DNA of 64,000 nucleotides from Bog-756 sp963727075 (GCA_963727075.1 CAVSET010000006.1:930001-994000), one strand, 5' to 3'. Counted from the stretch's first letter, positions 54,134 to 63,398 are shown. Translations and numbers: made by a program. The notes: generated by a model from the letters alone, not told the origin.

Positions 54134-55300
54134 ATGCCAGTCGGATACGCACATTCGAAATCGCCGCGTGCGAAACGGGGTTCCAAGGGCCGCACACGGT
54201 GGGTCATCGCCATCACCATCACGGTTGTGGTCGTGGTGGCCGCGGCGGGAGTCCTGTTCACCGTCCGGGGCCCGGCCAACCGAGCAGTAGCCTCCCCGAC
54301 ATCGAGCCCGGCCCGTCCCGCCACTGGACCATTGACCGTGGTCTCGGTGAGCCCCGTCGACGGCTCGACCGGCGTGCCCAGCGATGCCACCATCTCGGTG
54401 CGGTTCTCGGTCCCTCTCAACTCCCACTCACCGGCGCCGGCGCTGACGCCGCCGGTCGCGGGCACCTGGCAGGTGGTGACCCCCGACACCTTCATGTTCG
54501 TCCCGGCGGCGCCGTTGGTGCCGTCGTCCGCCGAGACGGTGACGGTCCCGGCCGGCGACACCGGCGTCGTGAGCTCCTCCGGCAGGGTGCTGGCGGTGGG
54601 GTCGACAACCCATTTCACGGTGGCCCAGGGCAGTACGACCCGACTGCAACAGCTGCTGGCCCAGCTCGGGTACCTGCCGGTGAGCTTCACCCCGGCCGGC
54701 CCCCTGAGCGCCCCCCAGGAGGCCGCCCAGGCCCAAGAAGGATCGTTCAGCTGGCGAGGGATCGAACCCACCTCGCTCCAGAGCCTCTGGACCGTCGGCA
54801 CTCCCAACGAGGTCACCAAGGGCGCGGTCATGGCCTTCGAGTCCCAGCACAACATGGTCACGGACGGTGCGGCCGGCCCCGGAGTATGGCAGCAGCTGCT
54901 GGCCGATGCGGCAGCTGGCACCGTGAACCCGAACCCGTACAACTACGTGCTCGTGAGCAAGGCGCTCCCGGAGACGGTGACGGTGTACAGCAACGGCGCG
55001 CCGGTCTACTCCACTCGGGCCAATACCGGTGTGGCGGCGGCGCCGACCGTTTCGGGAACGTTCCCCGTGTACCAGCGCTACCGGGTGACGACCATGTCGG
55101 GTACCAATCCCGACGGCTCGAAGTACTCCGACCCCGGTATACCGTGGGTGAGCTACTTCAACGGCGGCGATGCCCTCCATGGTTTCGTCCGGGGGAGCTA
55201 CGGCACCCCGCAGAGCGTCGGCTGTGTCGAGATGCCCCCGGCCAACGCCGCCGTTGTCTACCCGCTGACACCCATCGGCACCCTGGTCACTGTGGCCTGA
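54134..55300 (+). CDS. L,D-transpeptidase (YkuD) with Ig-like and PG-binding domains
   Basis: 388 residues. The N-terminal signal anchor is VIAITITVVVVVAAAGVLFT. An Ig-like domain starts at VVSVSPVDGSTGVPSDATIS, and a peptidoglycan-binding-like middle is GAVMAFESQHNMVTDGAAGP. The YkuD catalytic motif is HGFVRGSYGTPQSVGCVEM (His349, Cys364). It forms 3-3 meso-DAP crosslinks or attaches proteins outside the membrane. Start ATG 54134 (RBS gagggagg just upstream). Confidence 0.93.
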   Translation: MPVGYAHSKSPRAKRGSKGRTRWVIAITITVVVVVAAAGVLFTVRGPANRAVASPTSSPARPATGPLTVVSVSPVDGSTGVPSDATISVRFSVPLNSHSPAPALTPPVAGTWQVVTPDTFMFVPAAPLVPSSAETVTVPAGDTGVVSSSGRVLAVGSTTHFTVAQGSTTRLQQLLAQLGYLPVSFTPAGPLSAPQEAAQAQEGSFSWRGIEPTSLQSLWTVGTPNEVTKGAVMAFESQHNMVTDGAAGPGVWQQLLADAAAGTVNPNPYNYVLVSKALPETVTVYSNGAPVYSTRANTGVAAAPTVSGTFPVYQRYRVTTMSGTNPDGSKYSDPGIPWVSYFNGGDALHGFVRGSYGTPQSVGCVEMPPANAAVVYPLTPIGTLVTVA

Positions 55301-55339
55301 CGCCGACGAGCGGCTGGACCCGACGCGCCGCGAGCATCG

Positions 55340-56176
55340 TCAGTGCAGGTGCCGGACGGAGGGGAACTTCGGTGGGCGGTGCTCCTTGACAGCAGCCAGG
55401 CCCTCCTTGGCATCGGGCCCGAGGAAGCCCAGCATCTCCAGGGCCAGCGACTCACCGAACACCGAAGCGTTCGACCGAAGCCACTGATTGAGGACTCGTT
55501 TGGTCCACTGCACCGCGGTTGCGCTGCCCGAGGCCAGTGACCTGGCCACAGCCAACGACTCGCTGATGACCTCTTCGTCCGGCACGCACCGGGTCACCAG
55601 TCCGATGCGCTCGGCCTCGCGGCCGTCGACGAACTCGGCCGTCATCAAATAGTACTTGGCCTTGGCCATGCCGCACAGCAGCGGCCAGAGCAGCGCGGCA
55701 TGGTCACCGGCCGCCACGCCGAGCCGGGTGTGCCCATCGGAGAGCCGGGCCGACTCAGCCACGATGGACACGTCGGACAGCAGGGCGACGGCCAACCCGG
55801 CACCGACCGCCACCCCGTTGACCGCGGCCACAATGGGCTTGGCCGACCCCAGGATCGACTCGACCACCGCAGTGGCGTCACGCCATTGCTCGACGACGGC
55901 GGCGTGGTCTGTCGTCATGCGATCGACCATGGCCAAGTCCCCTCCAGCCGAGAACGCCCGTCCGGCGCCGGTGATCACCGACACCGCCACCGACTCGTCG
56001 GCATCGACGATCGCCCACACCTGCGACAGCTCCCGATGGAGGCGCTCGTTGGCTGCGTTCAGGACCTCGGGCCGATCGACCGTGATGAGCACCACTCCGG
56101 GGTTCGGCCGGTCGAACCGGAGATGCTGGAAGTCGCGGTAGGACGAGAAGGTCAACGTGCCCGAGGCATCGGTCAT
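55340..56176 (-). CDS. Enoyl-CoA hydratase/isomerase family protein
   Basis: 278 residues, crotonase fold: GVVLITVDRPEVLNAANERL, VSVITGAGRAFSAGGDLAMV, AAVNGVAVGAGLAVALLSDV and LSDGHTRLGVAAGDHAALLW. The oxyanion loops are present. The catalytic Glu position at the second loop reads HTRLGVAAGDH, which lacks a clear Glu and may indicate an isomerase- or hydrolase-like member. Start ATG 56176 (MTDASGTLTFSSYRD). Confidence 0.88.
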   Translation of the reverse strand: MTDASGTLTFSSYRDFQHLRFDRPNPGVVLITVDRPEVLNAANERLHRELSQVWAIVDADESVAVSVITGAGRAFSAGGDLAMVDRMTTDHAAVVEQWRDATAVVESILGSAKPIVAAVNGVAVGAGLAVALLSDVSIVAESARLSDGHTRLGVAAGDHAALLWPLLCGMAKAKYYLMTAEFVDGREAERIGLVTRCVPDEEVISESLAVARSLASGSATAVQWTKRVLNQWLRSNASVFGESLALEMLGFLGPDAKEGLAAVKEHRPPKFPSVRHLH

Positions 56177-56516
56177 GACCCGATCATGGCCCGAAACCAG
56201 CACCGGGCGTGGAATCCGCTCCCGGGGATGACCGGGCCCGCCGCCGGCGTGCGTCCGAGAAAATCCGGTATGGACCTCCCCAGAGGCTGCGGTTATCGTG
56301 GAGCGGCACGATATGGCGATTCGAAGGGTACCGGCGATGACCAGAAGGCGGCGGTCCCCGGTGGGACCAGCGACGAACGACAGCGCCAACCCGCTGGAGC
56401 ATATGCTCGAACGACCCACGGAACCCCCCAGCGGCACGTCTCCCAACGGTGACGCGGCGCCCGACCTCACCCGCTCGTCCGTGCTCGAGATGACCGTGGA
56501 CGGGAAGGAATCGATC

Positions 56517-57362
56517 ATGAGCCACACCGGAGCCACCGATGCGTCCTCCACCTCGCTGACCGGCTCGCTCTCTGTCTTCACCCTCTCCGATGTCCTCATG
56601 CTGCTGGCCTCGACGTCCCAGACCGGGGAGCTGCACGCCGTCGGGGCAACTGTCGAAGGATGGCTGTGGCTGGCCGACGGCCAGCTGGCCAATGCCCGAG
56701 TCGGTTCGGCCACCACCATCGGCCAGGCCGTCTTCGAGTTGGCCTGCGTCACCGAGGGTTCGTTCGACTTCACCAGCGGCGTCGTCTCCTCGAGCGGCCA
56801 TCCCACTGTGCCGGTGCTGGCCGTGCTGCAAGAAGTGCGCCCCCAAGTCGACGAATGGAGGCAGCTCCAATCGGTGCTCCCGCTTGACGCCGAGGTGAAC
56901 CTCTCCCCCAACCCGCCCGGCCAGGACGTCCGGATCCGTAACGATCAATGGAGTGTGCTGACCACAGTCGGAAACAGTGGTCTCTCGGTGAGAGAAGTCC
57001 TCGACAGGATCGGCGGGGACCAGATCGCCGGCCTCCGCATCCTCCGTGACCTGCACGCTGCCGGCCTCATCGCCGTGGGAATAGCGGACGCACCCGACGA
57101 GGGCCATACCGGGACGACAGCCGGCGACGAACCTCGCCCGGCAGCTGACGCCGGTCAGGACCCGCCACCCGACCCGGCCGGTGAGCCGATGGCGCGCGCA
57201 CAGCCGAGCGACAAGGGCACGTCCACTCCGACCGCCGCTGCCGGTCCACAAGAGGGCCAGCCGGGTGGCCTGGCCGAGGTGGCCATGATGCCACCTCCGA
57301 TTGCGGTCGACCCTTGGGCGTCGCCGACCGTCGAGGAATCGGGGGGCAACGGCGTCGCCTGA
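56517..57362 (+). CDS. DUF4388-domain protein with long disordered tail
   Basis: About 281 residues from ATG 56517, which has a good RBS (ggaaggaa). LTGSLSVFTLSDVLMLLAST, TGELHAVGATVEGWLWLADG and IGQAVFELACVTEGSFDFTS form the DUF4388 domain, common in actinobacterial and myxobacterial signalling proteins. LSVREVLDRIGGDQIAGLRI resembles a winged-helix-like second part. The last 100 residues are Pro/Gly/Thr-rich and disordered. ATG 56298 would add 73 low-complexity residues. Role unknown. Confidence 0.75.
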   Translation: MSHTGATDASSTSLTGSLSVFTLSDVLMLLASTSQTGELHAVGATVEGWLWLADGQLANARVGSATTIGQAVFELACVTEGSFDFTSGVVSSSGHPTVPVLAVLQEVRPQVDEWRQLQSVLPLDAEVNLSPNPPGQDVRIRNDQWSVLTTVGNSGLSVREVLDRIGGDQIAGLRILRDLHAAGLIAVGIADAPDEGHTGTTAGDEPRPAADAGQDPPPDPAGEPMARAQPSDKGTSTPTAAAGPQEGQPGGLAEVAMMPPPIAVDPWASPTVEESGGNGVA

Positions 57363-57587
57363 TCAGCCCGAGTTGAAGGTGGTCTGGGCGCAGTTCCGTT
57401 CTGCTGACAGGTGTGGACCACTGCCTGCGCCACCGGTGTCGAGTACCCAGGGACCTGTTCCGGCGAGTACCGCCTCCCGTCCGAGACCAACCACCACCCC
57501 GGCCCTGCGACACATCGCTCATGGGTGGGCCTCCGATGATCCGATGGGATCGAGGCTAGCTGGTCGCTGACAGCACCCCGGGAAACC

Positions 57588-58193
57588 TCATGTCGTCCGC
57601 AGCCGTTCGGCCAGTGCGCGGAAAGCCCGGCCCCGATGTGAGACGGCGTGCTTCTCATCCGACGTCATTTGAGCAAAGGTGCGGCCGCCGTAGCCGTCGG
57701 GCACGAAGACCGGGTCGTAGCCAAATCCGGCATCACCGAGTGCCTCCGGAGCGATGGTACCGACAACCTCACCGTCAGCCCAGACCTCGCTGGCGTCCGG
57801 AAACCCGACGAATGCCACACACCGGAACGTTGCCCTTCTGCGATCCGGCGTGTCGGCATCGTGCCGTCCCAGTTCGGCGAGGAGCTTCTCGACATTGTCC
57901 CGATAGGTGGCGTGCTCGCCGGCGAACCGGGCCGAGTAGACGCCGGGTGCGCCGCCCAGCGCGTCGACCTCGAGCCCCGTGTCATCGGCCACCGCAGCCA
58001 TTCCTGTGGCCTCCACCAAGCTGAACGCCTTCAGCCGGGCGTTGTCGACCAGTGTGTCCCCCGTTTCCTCGATGTCGGGCACCGACGGCGGCCGGGGACG
58101 CAGCAGCAACCCGGGGACAGACCCAAGGATGGTGGTGATCTCGGCGGCCTTGTCGGGATTGGCGGTGGCCAGGACGATCTCCAGGCGATCCAT
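57588..58193 (-). CDS. rdgB: XTP/dITP diphosphatase (RdgB/HAM1)
   Basis: 201 residues. Conserved RdgB blocks: IVLATANPDKAAEITTIL (T-x-N-x-x-K), DTGLEVDALGGAPGVYSARF, GDAGFGYDPVFVPDGYG and AVSHRGRAFRALAERL. It hydrolyses non-canonical purine triphosphates (ITP, XTP) to monophosphates and keeps them out of DNA. It follows rph by 3 bp in the order rph-rdgB seen in Mycobacterium tuberculosis (Rv1340-Rv1341). Length normal. Confidence 0.95.
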   Translation of the reverse strand: MDRLEIVLATANPDKAAEITTILGSVPGLLLRPRPPSVPDIEETGDTLVDNARLKAFSLVEATGMAAVADDTGLEVDALGGAPGVYSARFAGEHATYRDNVEKLLAELGRHDADTPDRRRATFRCVAFVGFPDASEVWADGEVVGTIAPEALGDAGFGYDPVFVPDGYGGRTFAQMTSDEKHAVSHRGRAFRALAERLRTT

Positions 58194-58196
58194 CCT

Positions 58197-58958
58197 TCAG
58201 CGCGGAGTGGGAGGTTGGGCCAGGGTCTCCGTCTGGAGGTCGAGGAGCTGGGCGATCCCATGTTCGGCCAGGCTCAGCATCTCGTCGAGCTCGCCTTTGG
58301 TGAAGGGCATGCCCTCGGCTGTTCCCTGGACCTCGATGAACCGGCCCGAGGAGGTCATCACCACGTTCATGTCGACCTCTGCCCGGCTGTCCTCCGCATA
58401 CGGGAGGTCGAGCATGCACACTCCGTCCACCACGCCCACCGACACCGCGGCCACAGCCTCACGCAACGGGTTCTCCTTCAGGTCTCCCTTCAGCACGAGC
58501 CGGGTGAGCGCATCGTGGAGGGCGACATAGGCCCCACAGATGGATGCCGTGCGCGTCCCCCCGTCGGCCTGCAGCACATCGCAGTCCACGGTGACCTGGA
58601 GCTCCCCCAGCACCACCATGTCGCACACTGAACGCAGGGAGCGCCCGATGAGACGCTGGATCTCCTGGGTCCGCCCGGAGAGCTTCCCCTTGGCCGCCTC
58701 GCGGGTGACCCGTTCCTCGGTCGAGCCGGGTAGCAGTGAGTACTCGGCGGTGACCCACCCCTTTCCTCGGCCCCGCATCCACGGTGGGACCCGCTCTTCC
58801 ACCGAGGCGGTACAGAGAACCCGCGTCAGTCCCATCGACACCAGCACCGAACCGGGGGCGAAGACGGTGAAGTCCCGCTCGAAGCGGGCCGGACGCAGCT
58901 CGTCGATCCTTCTTCCGTCCGCCCTGTCGGTCCGGCGGGCAGCCGTTTCCTCGCTCAC
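58197..58958 (-). CDS. rph: Ribonuclease PH
   Basis: 253 residues. DELRPARFERDFTVFAPGSV, GKGWVTAEYSLLPGSTEER (substrate loop), IQRLIGRSLRSVCDMVVLGE (Arg-rich phosphate site) and TVDCDVLQADGGTRTASICG match RNase PH. It trims tRNA 3' ends phosphorolytically. Upstream, 225 bp without a clear gene separate it from cysM. Start ATG 58958. Confidence 0.95.
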   Translation of the reverse strand: MSEETAARRTDRADGRRIDELRPARFERDFTVFAPGSVLVSMGLTRVLCTASVEERVPPWMRGRGKGWVTAEYSLLPGSTEERVTREAAKGKLSGRTQEIQRLIGRSLRSVCDMVVLGELQVTVDCDVLQADGGTRTASICGAYVALHDALTRLVLKGDLKENPLREAVAAVSVGVVDGVCMLDLPYAEDSRAEVDMNVVMTSSGRFIEVQGTAEGMPFTKGELDEMLSLAEHGIAQLLDLQTETLAQPPTPR

Positions 58959-59183
58959 AATACGAATTCCTTCCCCGGCTCGGATTGTCCCACTGGGCCT
59001 TCGGACCTGGCCCCCAGCCCTCGTGCCACCGGTCCACGCCGTTCATCGTCAGCCCCTGCTGCGTGACCGACGGGAAGCAGGACCGGTGTCGGCAGAGTAG
59101 CCGACGGTCGTCACGTCACCGTCGATCCGCACCCTGGCGGGCGTGGCGCCGACGGTTGGCGGGGTGGCCGCCACGAGGGCCGG

Positions 59184-60131
59184 TCAGAAGAAGGTGATCC
59201 GCTTGGCCCGTTCCTCGACCACGTCGAGATCGTCGGTCCAGGCACCGGTGGACAGGTACTTCCAACCGCCGTCGGCGGAGACAACCACCACCACGCCCGA
59301 GTCGATGGAGCGGGCGGTCCTCACCGCGCCGGCCAGTGCCGCCCCCGACGAGAGGCCGGCGAAGATGCCGACCTCCACCAGCCGGCGGGTCCATTCGATC
59401 GACTCACGGGGTCGGACGATGCGTTTCCCGTCGAGCAGGTCGGCGCCGTGGCCGTCGATGAAGATGGGGGGGATGTACCCGTCGTCGAGATTGCGCAGGC
59501 CGTCCACCATCTCGCCCGCCGGGGGCTCGATCGCCCACACCTTGATTGCGGGGTTTCGCTCCTTCAGGTAGCGGCCCACCCCGAGCAGGGTGCCGGACGT
59601 GCCGAGCCCAGCCACGAAATGGGTGACCTCGGGGCAGTCCCGCCAGATCTCCGGACCGGTGCCCTCGTAGTGTGCCTTGGGGTTGGCGGGGTTGGCGTAT
59701 TGGTAGAGGAAGACCCACTCCGGATGCTCGCCAGCGAGCTGCTCCGCTCGACGCACAGCCCCGTTGGACCCCTCCGCCCCAGGGGACTCGATGATCTCGG
59801 CCCCCCATGACTCGAGGAGCTGGCGCCGCTCGATCGAGACGTTGGTGGCCAGCACCACCTTCAAGTGATAACCCTTCATCCGGCAGATGAGGGCCAAGCC
59901 GATGCCTGTGTTGCCCGACGACGGCTCCACCAGAGTGTCGCCGGACTTGAGGGTCCCGTCCTTCTCCGCCTCTTCGATCATGCTGAGGGCGATCCGGTCC
60001 TTGACCGAGCCTCCCGGGTTCTGCCCCTCGAGTTTGATCAGGATCCGCACGTCGGGATTGGGGCTCAGCTGGGAGATGTCCACCAGCGGAGTGTCACCGA
60101 TCAGCTCCAGCACGGAGCCGTACAGGCTCAT
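59184..60131 (-). CDS. cysM: CysO-dependent cysteine synthase (CysM)
   Basis: 315 residues, PLP fold type II. PLP Lys44 sits in NPGGSVKDR; EPSSGNTGIGLALICRMKGY and VAGLGTSGTLLGVGRYLKER bind substrate and phosphate. GEMVDGLRNLDDGYIPP contains Arg213, which aligns with the Arg that selects O-phosphoserine in M. tuberculosis CysM; WKYLSTGAWTDDL is another shared block. It would make cysteine on CysO from O-phosphoserine. Its start overlaps the C-terminal extension of cysO. Neighbour order mec-cysO-cysM-rph-rdgB follows M. tuberculosis apart from missing intervening genes. Confidence 0.95.
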   Translation of the reverse strand: MSLYGSVLELIGDTPLVDISQLSPNPDVRILIKLEGQNPGGSVKDRIALSMIEEAEKDGTLKSGDTLVEPSSGNTGIGLALICRMKGYHLKVVLATNVSIERRQLLESWGAEIIESPGAEGSNGAVRRAEQLAGEHPEWVFLYQYANPANPKAHYEGTGPEIWRDCPEVTHFVAGLGTSGTLLGVGRYLKERNPAIKVWAIEPPAGEMVDGLRNLDDGYIPPIFIDGHGADLLDGKRIVRPRESIEWTRRLVEVGIFAGLSSGAALAGAVRTARSIDSGVVVVVSADGGWKYLSTGAWTDDLDVVEERAKRITFF

Positions 60132-60435
60132 GGAAGCCGGGACACCGTGTCCCCACCGGCCGGCCGCCGGCCACTGCGGGCAGGATGGAAATCTCGTCGG
60201 CGTCCTTGACCGGGGTGTCGAGCGCCGACAGGTACCGGACATCGTCGTCGTTGAGGTACACGTTGACGAACTTGTGCAGCGATCCGTCGCCGTCGATCAC
60301 CTGTCCGGAGAGGCCCGGGTACTCCGCGACCAGGGCCGAGAGCACCTCACCGACCGTCGAGCCGTCGGAGGTCACGGTCTTGGCTCCTCCGACGTGAGGC
60401 CGCAGGACGGTCGGCAGATTGACTTTGACGGTCAC
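60094..60435 (-). CDS. cysO: Sulfur-carrier protein CysO (MoaD/ThiS fold) with extended C-terminus
   Basis: The ubiquitin-like core MTVKVNLPTVLRPHVGGAKT ends at ISILPAVAGG (Gly90-Gly91), the site that becomes the thiocarboxylate and carries the new cysteine in the CysO/CysM pathway. The open frame continues 22 residues (RPVGTRCPGFHEPVRLRAGA and so on) and overlaps the cysM start, so Gly-Gly is not terminal as written. Either the tail is removed by the adjacent JAMM protease or a base error hides a stop. Start ATG 60435. Confidence 0.9.
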   Translation of the reverse strand: MTVKVNLPTVLRPHVGGAKTVTSDGSTVGEVLSALVAEYPGLSGQVIDGDGSLHKFVNVYLNDDDVRYLSALDTPVKDADEISILPAVAGGRPVGTRCPGFHEPVRLRAGADR

Positions 60436-60467
60436 AGGCTCTCCTCTGGTTCGTGTGGTCCCTCACG

Positions 60468-60495
60468 ACGGCCGGGCCCTCGTCTGACGAGCCCG
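60468..60495. other. Imperfect GC hairpin between mec and cysO
   Basis: ggccgggccctcgt and acgagcccggcc can pair with a small bulge. No T-run follows on the minus strand, so a terminator is doubtful; it may attenuate or stabilise the transcript. Confidence 0.35.
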
Positions 60496-60597
60496 GCCTT
60501 CCCGCCGCGGGTGGCCCGCGCCGGATCTGGTCGGGCCATGTTCGCCGCAGCCGGCCCGTCGGCCGCCGGACAAAAGTTGACTTGTTGGGTTGGGATT

Positions 60598-61005
60598 CTA
60601 GTGGGGCGCCAGCCTGATCGGCTCCTCGGCCACCTCCCCAGCCACGATCCGGTAGCTCCGGGTGACCGGCTGGGTGTCGCGGAGGGAGACGATGACGTAG
60701 TGCCAGGTCGGATCGGGGGCCTGGCCCACGTCGGTCGACGAGGGGTAGGCCTCGGTGTGCGTGTGGGAATGGAAGACCCCGATGATCGAGTGGCCGGAGG
60801 ACTCGGCGTCGCGATCGGCACGGAGGTGCTCCTTCGGATCGACGGTGTAGAGCTTGGCCGAGGCGGCCACGTTCCGGGTCGGGTAGCAGGTCACCACCTC
60901 GCCCGTCTCCGGATCCCCGCCCAGCAGGCCACAGGCCTCATCGGGTAACCCGGTCAGGCAATGCGCCACCATCTGATCGTGCACCGGTCTGGTTAGGGAG
61001 AGCAT
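60598..61005 (-). CDS. mec: Mec, JAMM metalloprotease acting on CysO
   Basis: 135 residues. JAMM/MPN site: Glu23 (PDEACGLLGG), His79 and His81 in HSHTHTEAYPSSTD, Ser89 and Asp92. The M. tuberculosis homologue (Rv1334) hydrolyses the CysO-cysteine adduct, releasing cysteine and regenerating CysO. It lies upstream of cysO and cysM, as in Mycobacterium. Start ATG 61005; divergent from smpB with 57 bp between starts. Confidence 0.95.
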   Translation of the reverse strand: MLSLTRPVHDQMVAHCLTGLPDEACGLLGGDPETGEVVTCYPTRNVAASAKLYTVDPKEHLRADRDAESSGHSIIGVFHSHTHTEAYPSSTDVGQAPDPTWHYVIVSLRDTQPVTRSYRIVAGEVAEEPIRLAPH

Positions 61006-61062
61006 GCGACATGAGACGCTAGAGGACGGCGGGACCGGACCGGGCGACTACGTTCCCTTGGT

Positions 61063-61614
61063 ATGGCTGGAGGAAAGAAGAAGGGCGGTCGGGCGGTCGG
61101 GCGCCCCGGTTCCCCCACGCCGGCCGGGCATGGTCGACCCGAGGCCAATCGGTCGGTGGCCTCGAACCGGCGGGCCCGCCACGACTACGACATCATCGAG
61201 ACCACCGAGTGCGGGTTGGTCCTGCAAGGCTCCGAGGTGAAGTCGCTCAGAGCCGGCCGCATCGCGCTCCAGGACGCGTACGCCCGGATCATCGATGGGG
61301 AGATGTGGCTGTTCGGCCTTCATGTGCCCCCATACGCCCAAGCCAACGGCTTCGGCGCCCATGAGCCGGATCGTCGGCGCAAGCTCCTCCTGCACCGCCG
61401 TCAGCTCGATGAGTGGATGGGGCGGTCCCAGCAGCAGTCACTGACCATGGTCCCCCTCTCCATCTACTTCAAGGACGGAAGGGCCAAAGTGGAGCTGGCG
61501 CTGGCCCGTGGTCGGCGTCGTTACGACAAGCGCCACGCCATCGCCAGCCGGGACGCCAGCCGGGAGGCGGCTCGTGAGGCTCGGGCGGCGTCCAAGGGGC
61601 GGGCCGGCTTGTGA
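61063..61614 (+). CDS. smpB: SsrA-binding protein SmpB
   Basis: 183 residues. SNRRARHDYDIIETTECGLV, LQGSEVKSLRAGRIALQDAY, RRKLLLHRRQLDEWMGRSQQ and the basic C-terminal tail RYDKRHAIASRDASREAARE are family blocks. It delivers tmRNA to stalled ribosomes. The N-terminal 35 residues (GKKKGGRAVGRPGSPTPAGH) are longer than usual and basic. No tmRNA gene is seen just downstream. Confidence 0.95.
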   Translation: MAGGKKKGGRAVGRPGSPTPAGHGRPEANRSVASNRRARHDYDIIETTECGLVLQGSEVKSLRAGRIALQDAYARIIDGEMWLFGLHVPPYAQANGFGAHEPDRRRKLLLHRRQLDEWMGRSQQQSLTMVPLSIYFKDGRAKVELALARGRRRYDKRHAIASRDASREAAREARAASKGRAGL

Positions 61615-61760
61615 ATTTGAGTCGGGTCATCGACGTCCTTGCACCGTCGACCGACTGACCTCAGAGGGCCAGGGGATCCATCCATTCCCCGATTGCCTGC
61701 TGCCGTGCCGGGTAGAGACTGTCCCGACTCTAACCTTGTCATTGCCATGAGAGGCCAAGC

Positions 61761-63386
61761 ATGACGATGTCCACCCACCCGGACCAGCACGTGTTCGGCG
61801 GTCGCTACCGTGTCACTCGGCGGATCGCCGGGGGCGGCATGGGCGACGTGTGGCGGGCCAAGGACGAGGTGCTGGGCCGATGGGTCGCCATCAAGGTGTT
61901 GAGGAGCCAGTTCGGCGACTCACGAGACTTCCGTGATCGATTCCGGGTCGAGGCGCAAGCGGCGGCAGCACTGGCCCATCCCGCAATAGCCACCGTTTAC
62001 GACTACGGCGAGGAGATCGACTCGAACGGATCGCCTCGAGCATTCATCGTCATGGAGTTCGTCGACGGAGAGTCGTTGGAGGCTCGACTGCGCGAGGCCG
62101 GTCCGCTGTCGCCTGCGGAGATGTCGCACACCATCTGTCAGGCGGCCGAAGCCCTCCAGGAGGCACACGATCACGGCATCGTTCATCGCGACGTCAAGCC
62201 TGGCAACCTCATGTTGCGACCCGACCGCTCCGTCAAGCTCACCGACTTTGGAATTGCCCGCATCCCGGGTGGAGCGGCCCTGACCGAGGTCGGGATGATG
62301 GTAGGAACCGCGCAGTACATGGCACCCGAGCTCGTGAGCGGCTCGACGGCTACACCGGCTTCTGACATCTATGCGCTGGGAGTGGTCGCCTACACCTGTG
62401 TGACCGGCCATTCCCCGTTCCCCCATGACGAGGCCGTCGCAGTCGCCGTCGCCCATGTTCACGACAACGTCCCGCCGTTGCCCAGCGGGCTTCCCGTCCC
62501 TTTGCGCCAACTGATCGAACAGATGTTGGAAAAGGATCCCCAGCGTCGTCCGGCCACTGCTGGGGAGATTGCGACTCGAATGAGGGTATTCGGCTCCGGA
62601 GCCGACCAGGTGGGACCGGTTCAGGTGGCCGCCTCGCCGGTGACGACGCCTATCCAGGCGTCGGATCTTCCGGCGGCCCGGCCCGATCCGGCCACGGCCG
62701 TCGGACTGAGCCCTGAGCGCCCTACAGAGCGAGAGGTGCCGACGCAGGCCTCGTCTCCGAGAACCGATCGACTCCTAGTGCCCCCGACAGTTGGTCGCCA
62801 AACCTCCAAACATCGCTTGGCCAAGCGGCTGTCCGCCGTTGGAGTGGTCGCGGTCGTGGTTCTCGCGCTGGCGCTGATCCTGTCGTCGATGTTGGCGCCG
62901 GCCATGGTGACGGTGCCGGATCTCCAAGGTCTGTCCACCACTGCAGCCCAGGCCAGGTTGGGACATCTGGGCCTGCATGCAACGGTCCGGACCGTCGATG
63001 GCACCGTCACAGCCGGAAGAATCGTGTCGCAGAGCCCACGTTCCGGCGTTCGAATCTCGTCAGGCACCACGGTGGTGCTGACCGCGGACAGCGGCTATGT
63101 GAACCTGAACTCGGCGACCTTGACCGGTCAATCCGTGGCCCAGGTGCTGGCCTCGATCCAAGACTTGGGGTTGCAGCCGCAGCAACGCCCCTCCATCAGC
63201 CCCGAGGCGGCTGGGACGGTATTGGCGGTCGCTCCTTCCGGGCGCCTGAGACTGGGAACAAGCGTGGTGGTGACCGTGGCGACCCCACCTCCGCCGACCA
63301 CCACCCAACCTGGCGACACTCAGAGCCCACCTTCGACCCCGCGCGGCAAACAGGGGAAGAGGGACGGGGGGAACCACGGCGGGTAA
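61761..63386 (+). CDS. Serine/threonine protein kinase with PASTA domains (PknB-like)
   Basis: 541 residues. Kinase domain: GGGMGDVW (glycine loop), VAIKVLRSQF (Lys45), HRDVKPGN (HRD about 142-144), TDFGIARI (DFG about 162-164) and APELVSGSTATPASDIYALG. One membrane helix, VGVVAVVVLALALILSSM, lies at about 359-380. Outside, two PASTA repeats follow, with VTVPDLQGLSTTAAQARLGH and NLNSATLTGQSVAQVLASIQ. A Pro/Thr/Gly-rich tail ends the protein. It probably senses peptidoglycan or lipid II and controls growth. Confidence 0.93.
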   Translation: MTMSTHPDQHVFGGRYRVTRRIAGGGMGDVWRAKDEVLGRWVAIKVLRSQFGDSRDFRDRFRVEAQAAAALAHPAIATVYDYGEEIDSNGSPRAFIVMEFVDGESLEARLREAGPLSPAEMSHTICQAAEALQEAHDHGIVHRDVKPGNLMLRPDRSVKLTDFGIARIPGGAALTEVGMMVGTAQYMAPELVSGSTATPASDIYALGVVAYTCVTGHSPFPHDEAVAVAVAHVHDNVPPLPSGLPVPLRQLIEQMLEKDPQRRPATAGEIATRMRVFGSGADQVGPVQVAASPVTTPIQASDLPAARPDPATAVGLSPERPTEREVPTQASSPRTDRLLVPPTVGRQTSKHRLAKRLSAVGVVAVVVLALALILSSMLAPAMVTVPDLQGLSTTAAQARLGHLGLHATVRTVDGTVTAGRIVSQSPRSGVRISSGTTVVLTADSGYVNLNSATLTGQSVAQVLASIQDLGLQPQQRPSISPEAAGTVLAVAPSGRLRLGTSVVVTVATPPPPTTTQPGDTQSPPSTPRGKQGKRDGGNHGG

Positions 63387-63398
63387 ACGCCGACTGAC

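Noticed and set aside
61017..61027. 11-bp match (cgctagaggac) to the tRNA-Val(CAC) 3' part at 7681-7691, as a possible att site
   Set aside because: It is short, lies 53 kb away between mec and smpB in a conserved core context, and has no mobile genes nearby. Chance match.
61615..61760. Possible tmRNA gene after smpB
   Set aside because: No tRNA-like ends or tag ORF can be seen in the 146 bp.
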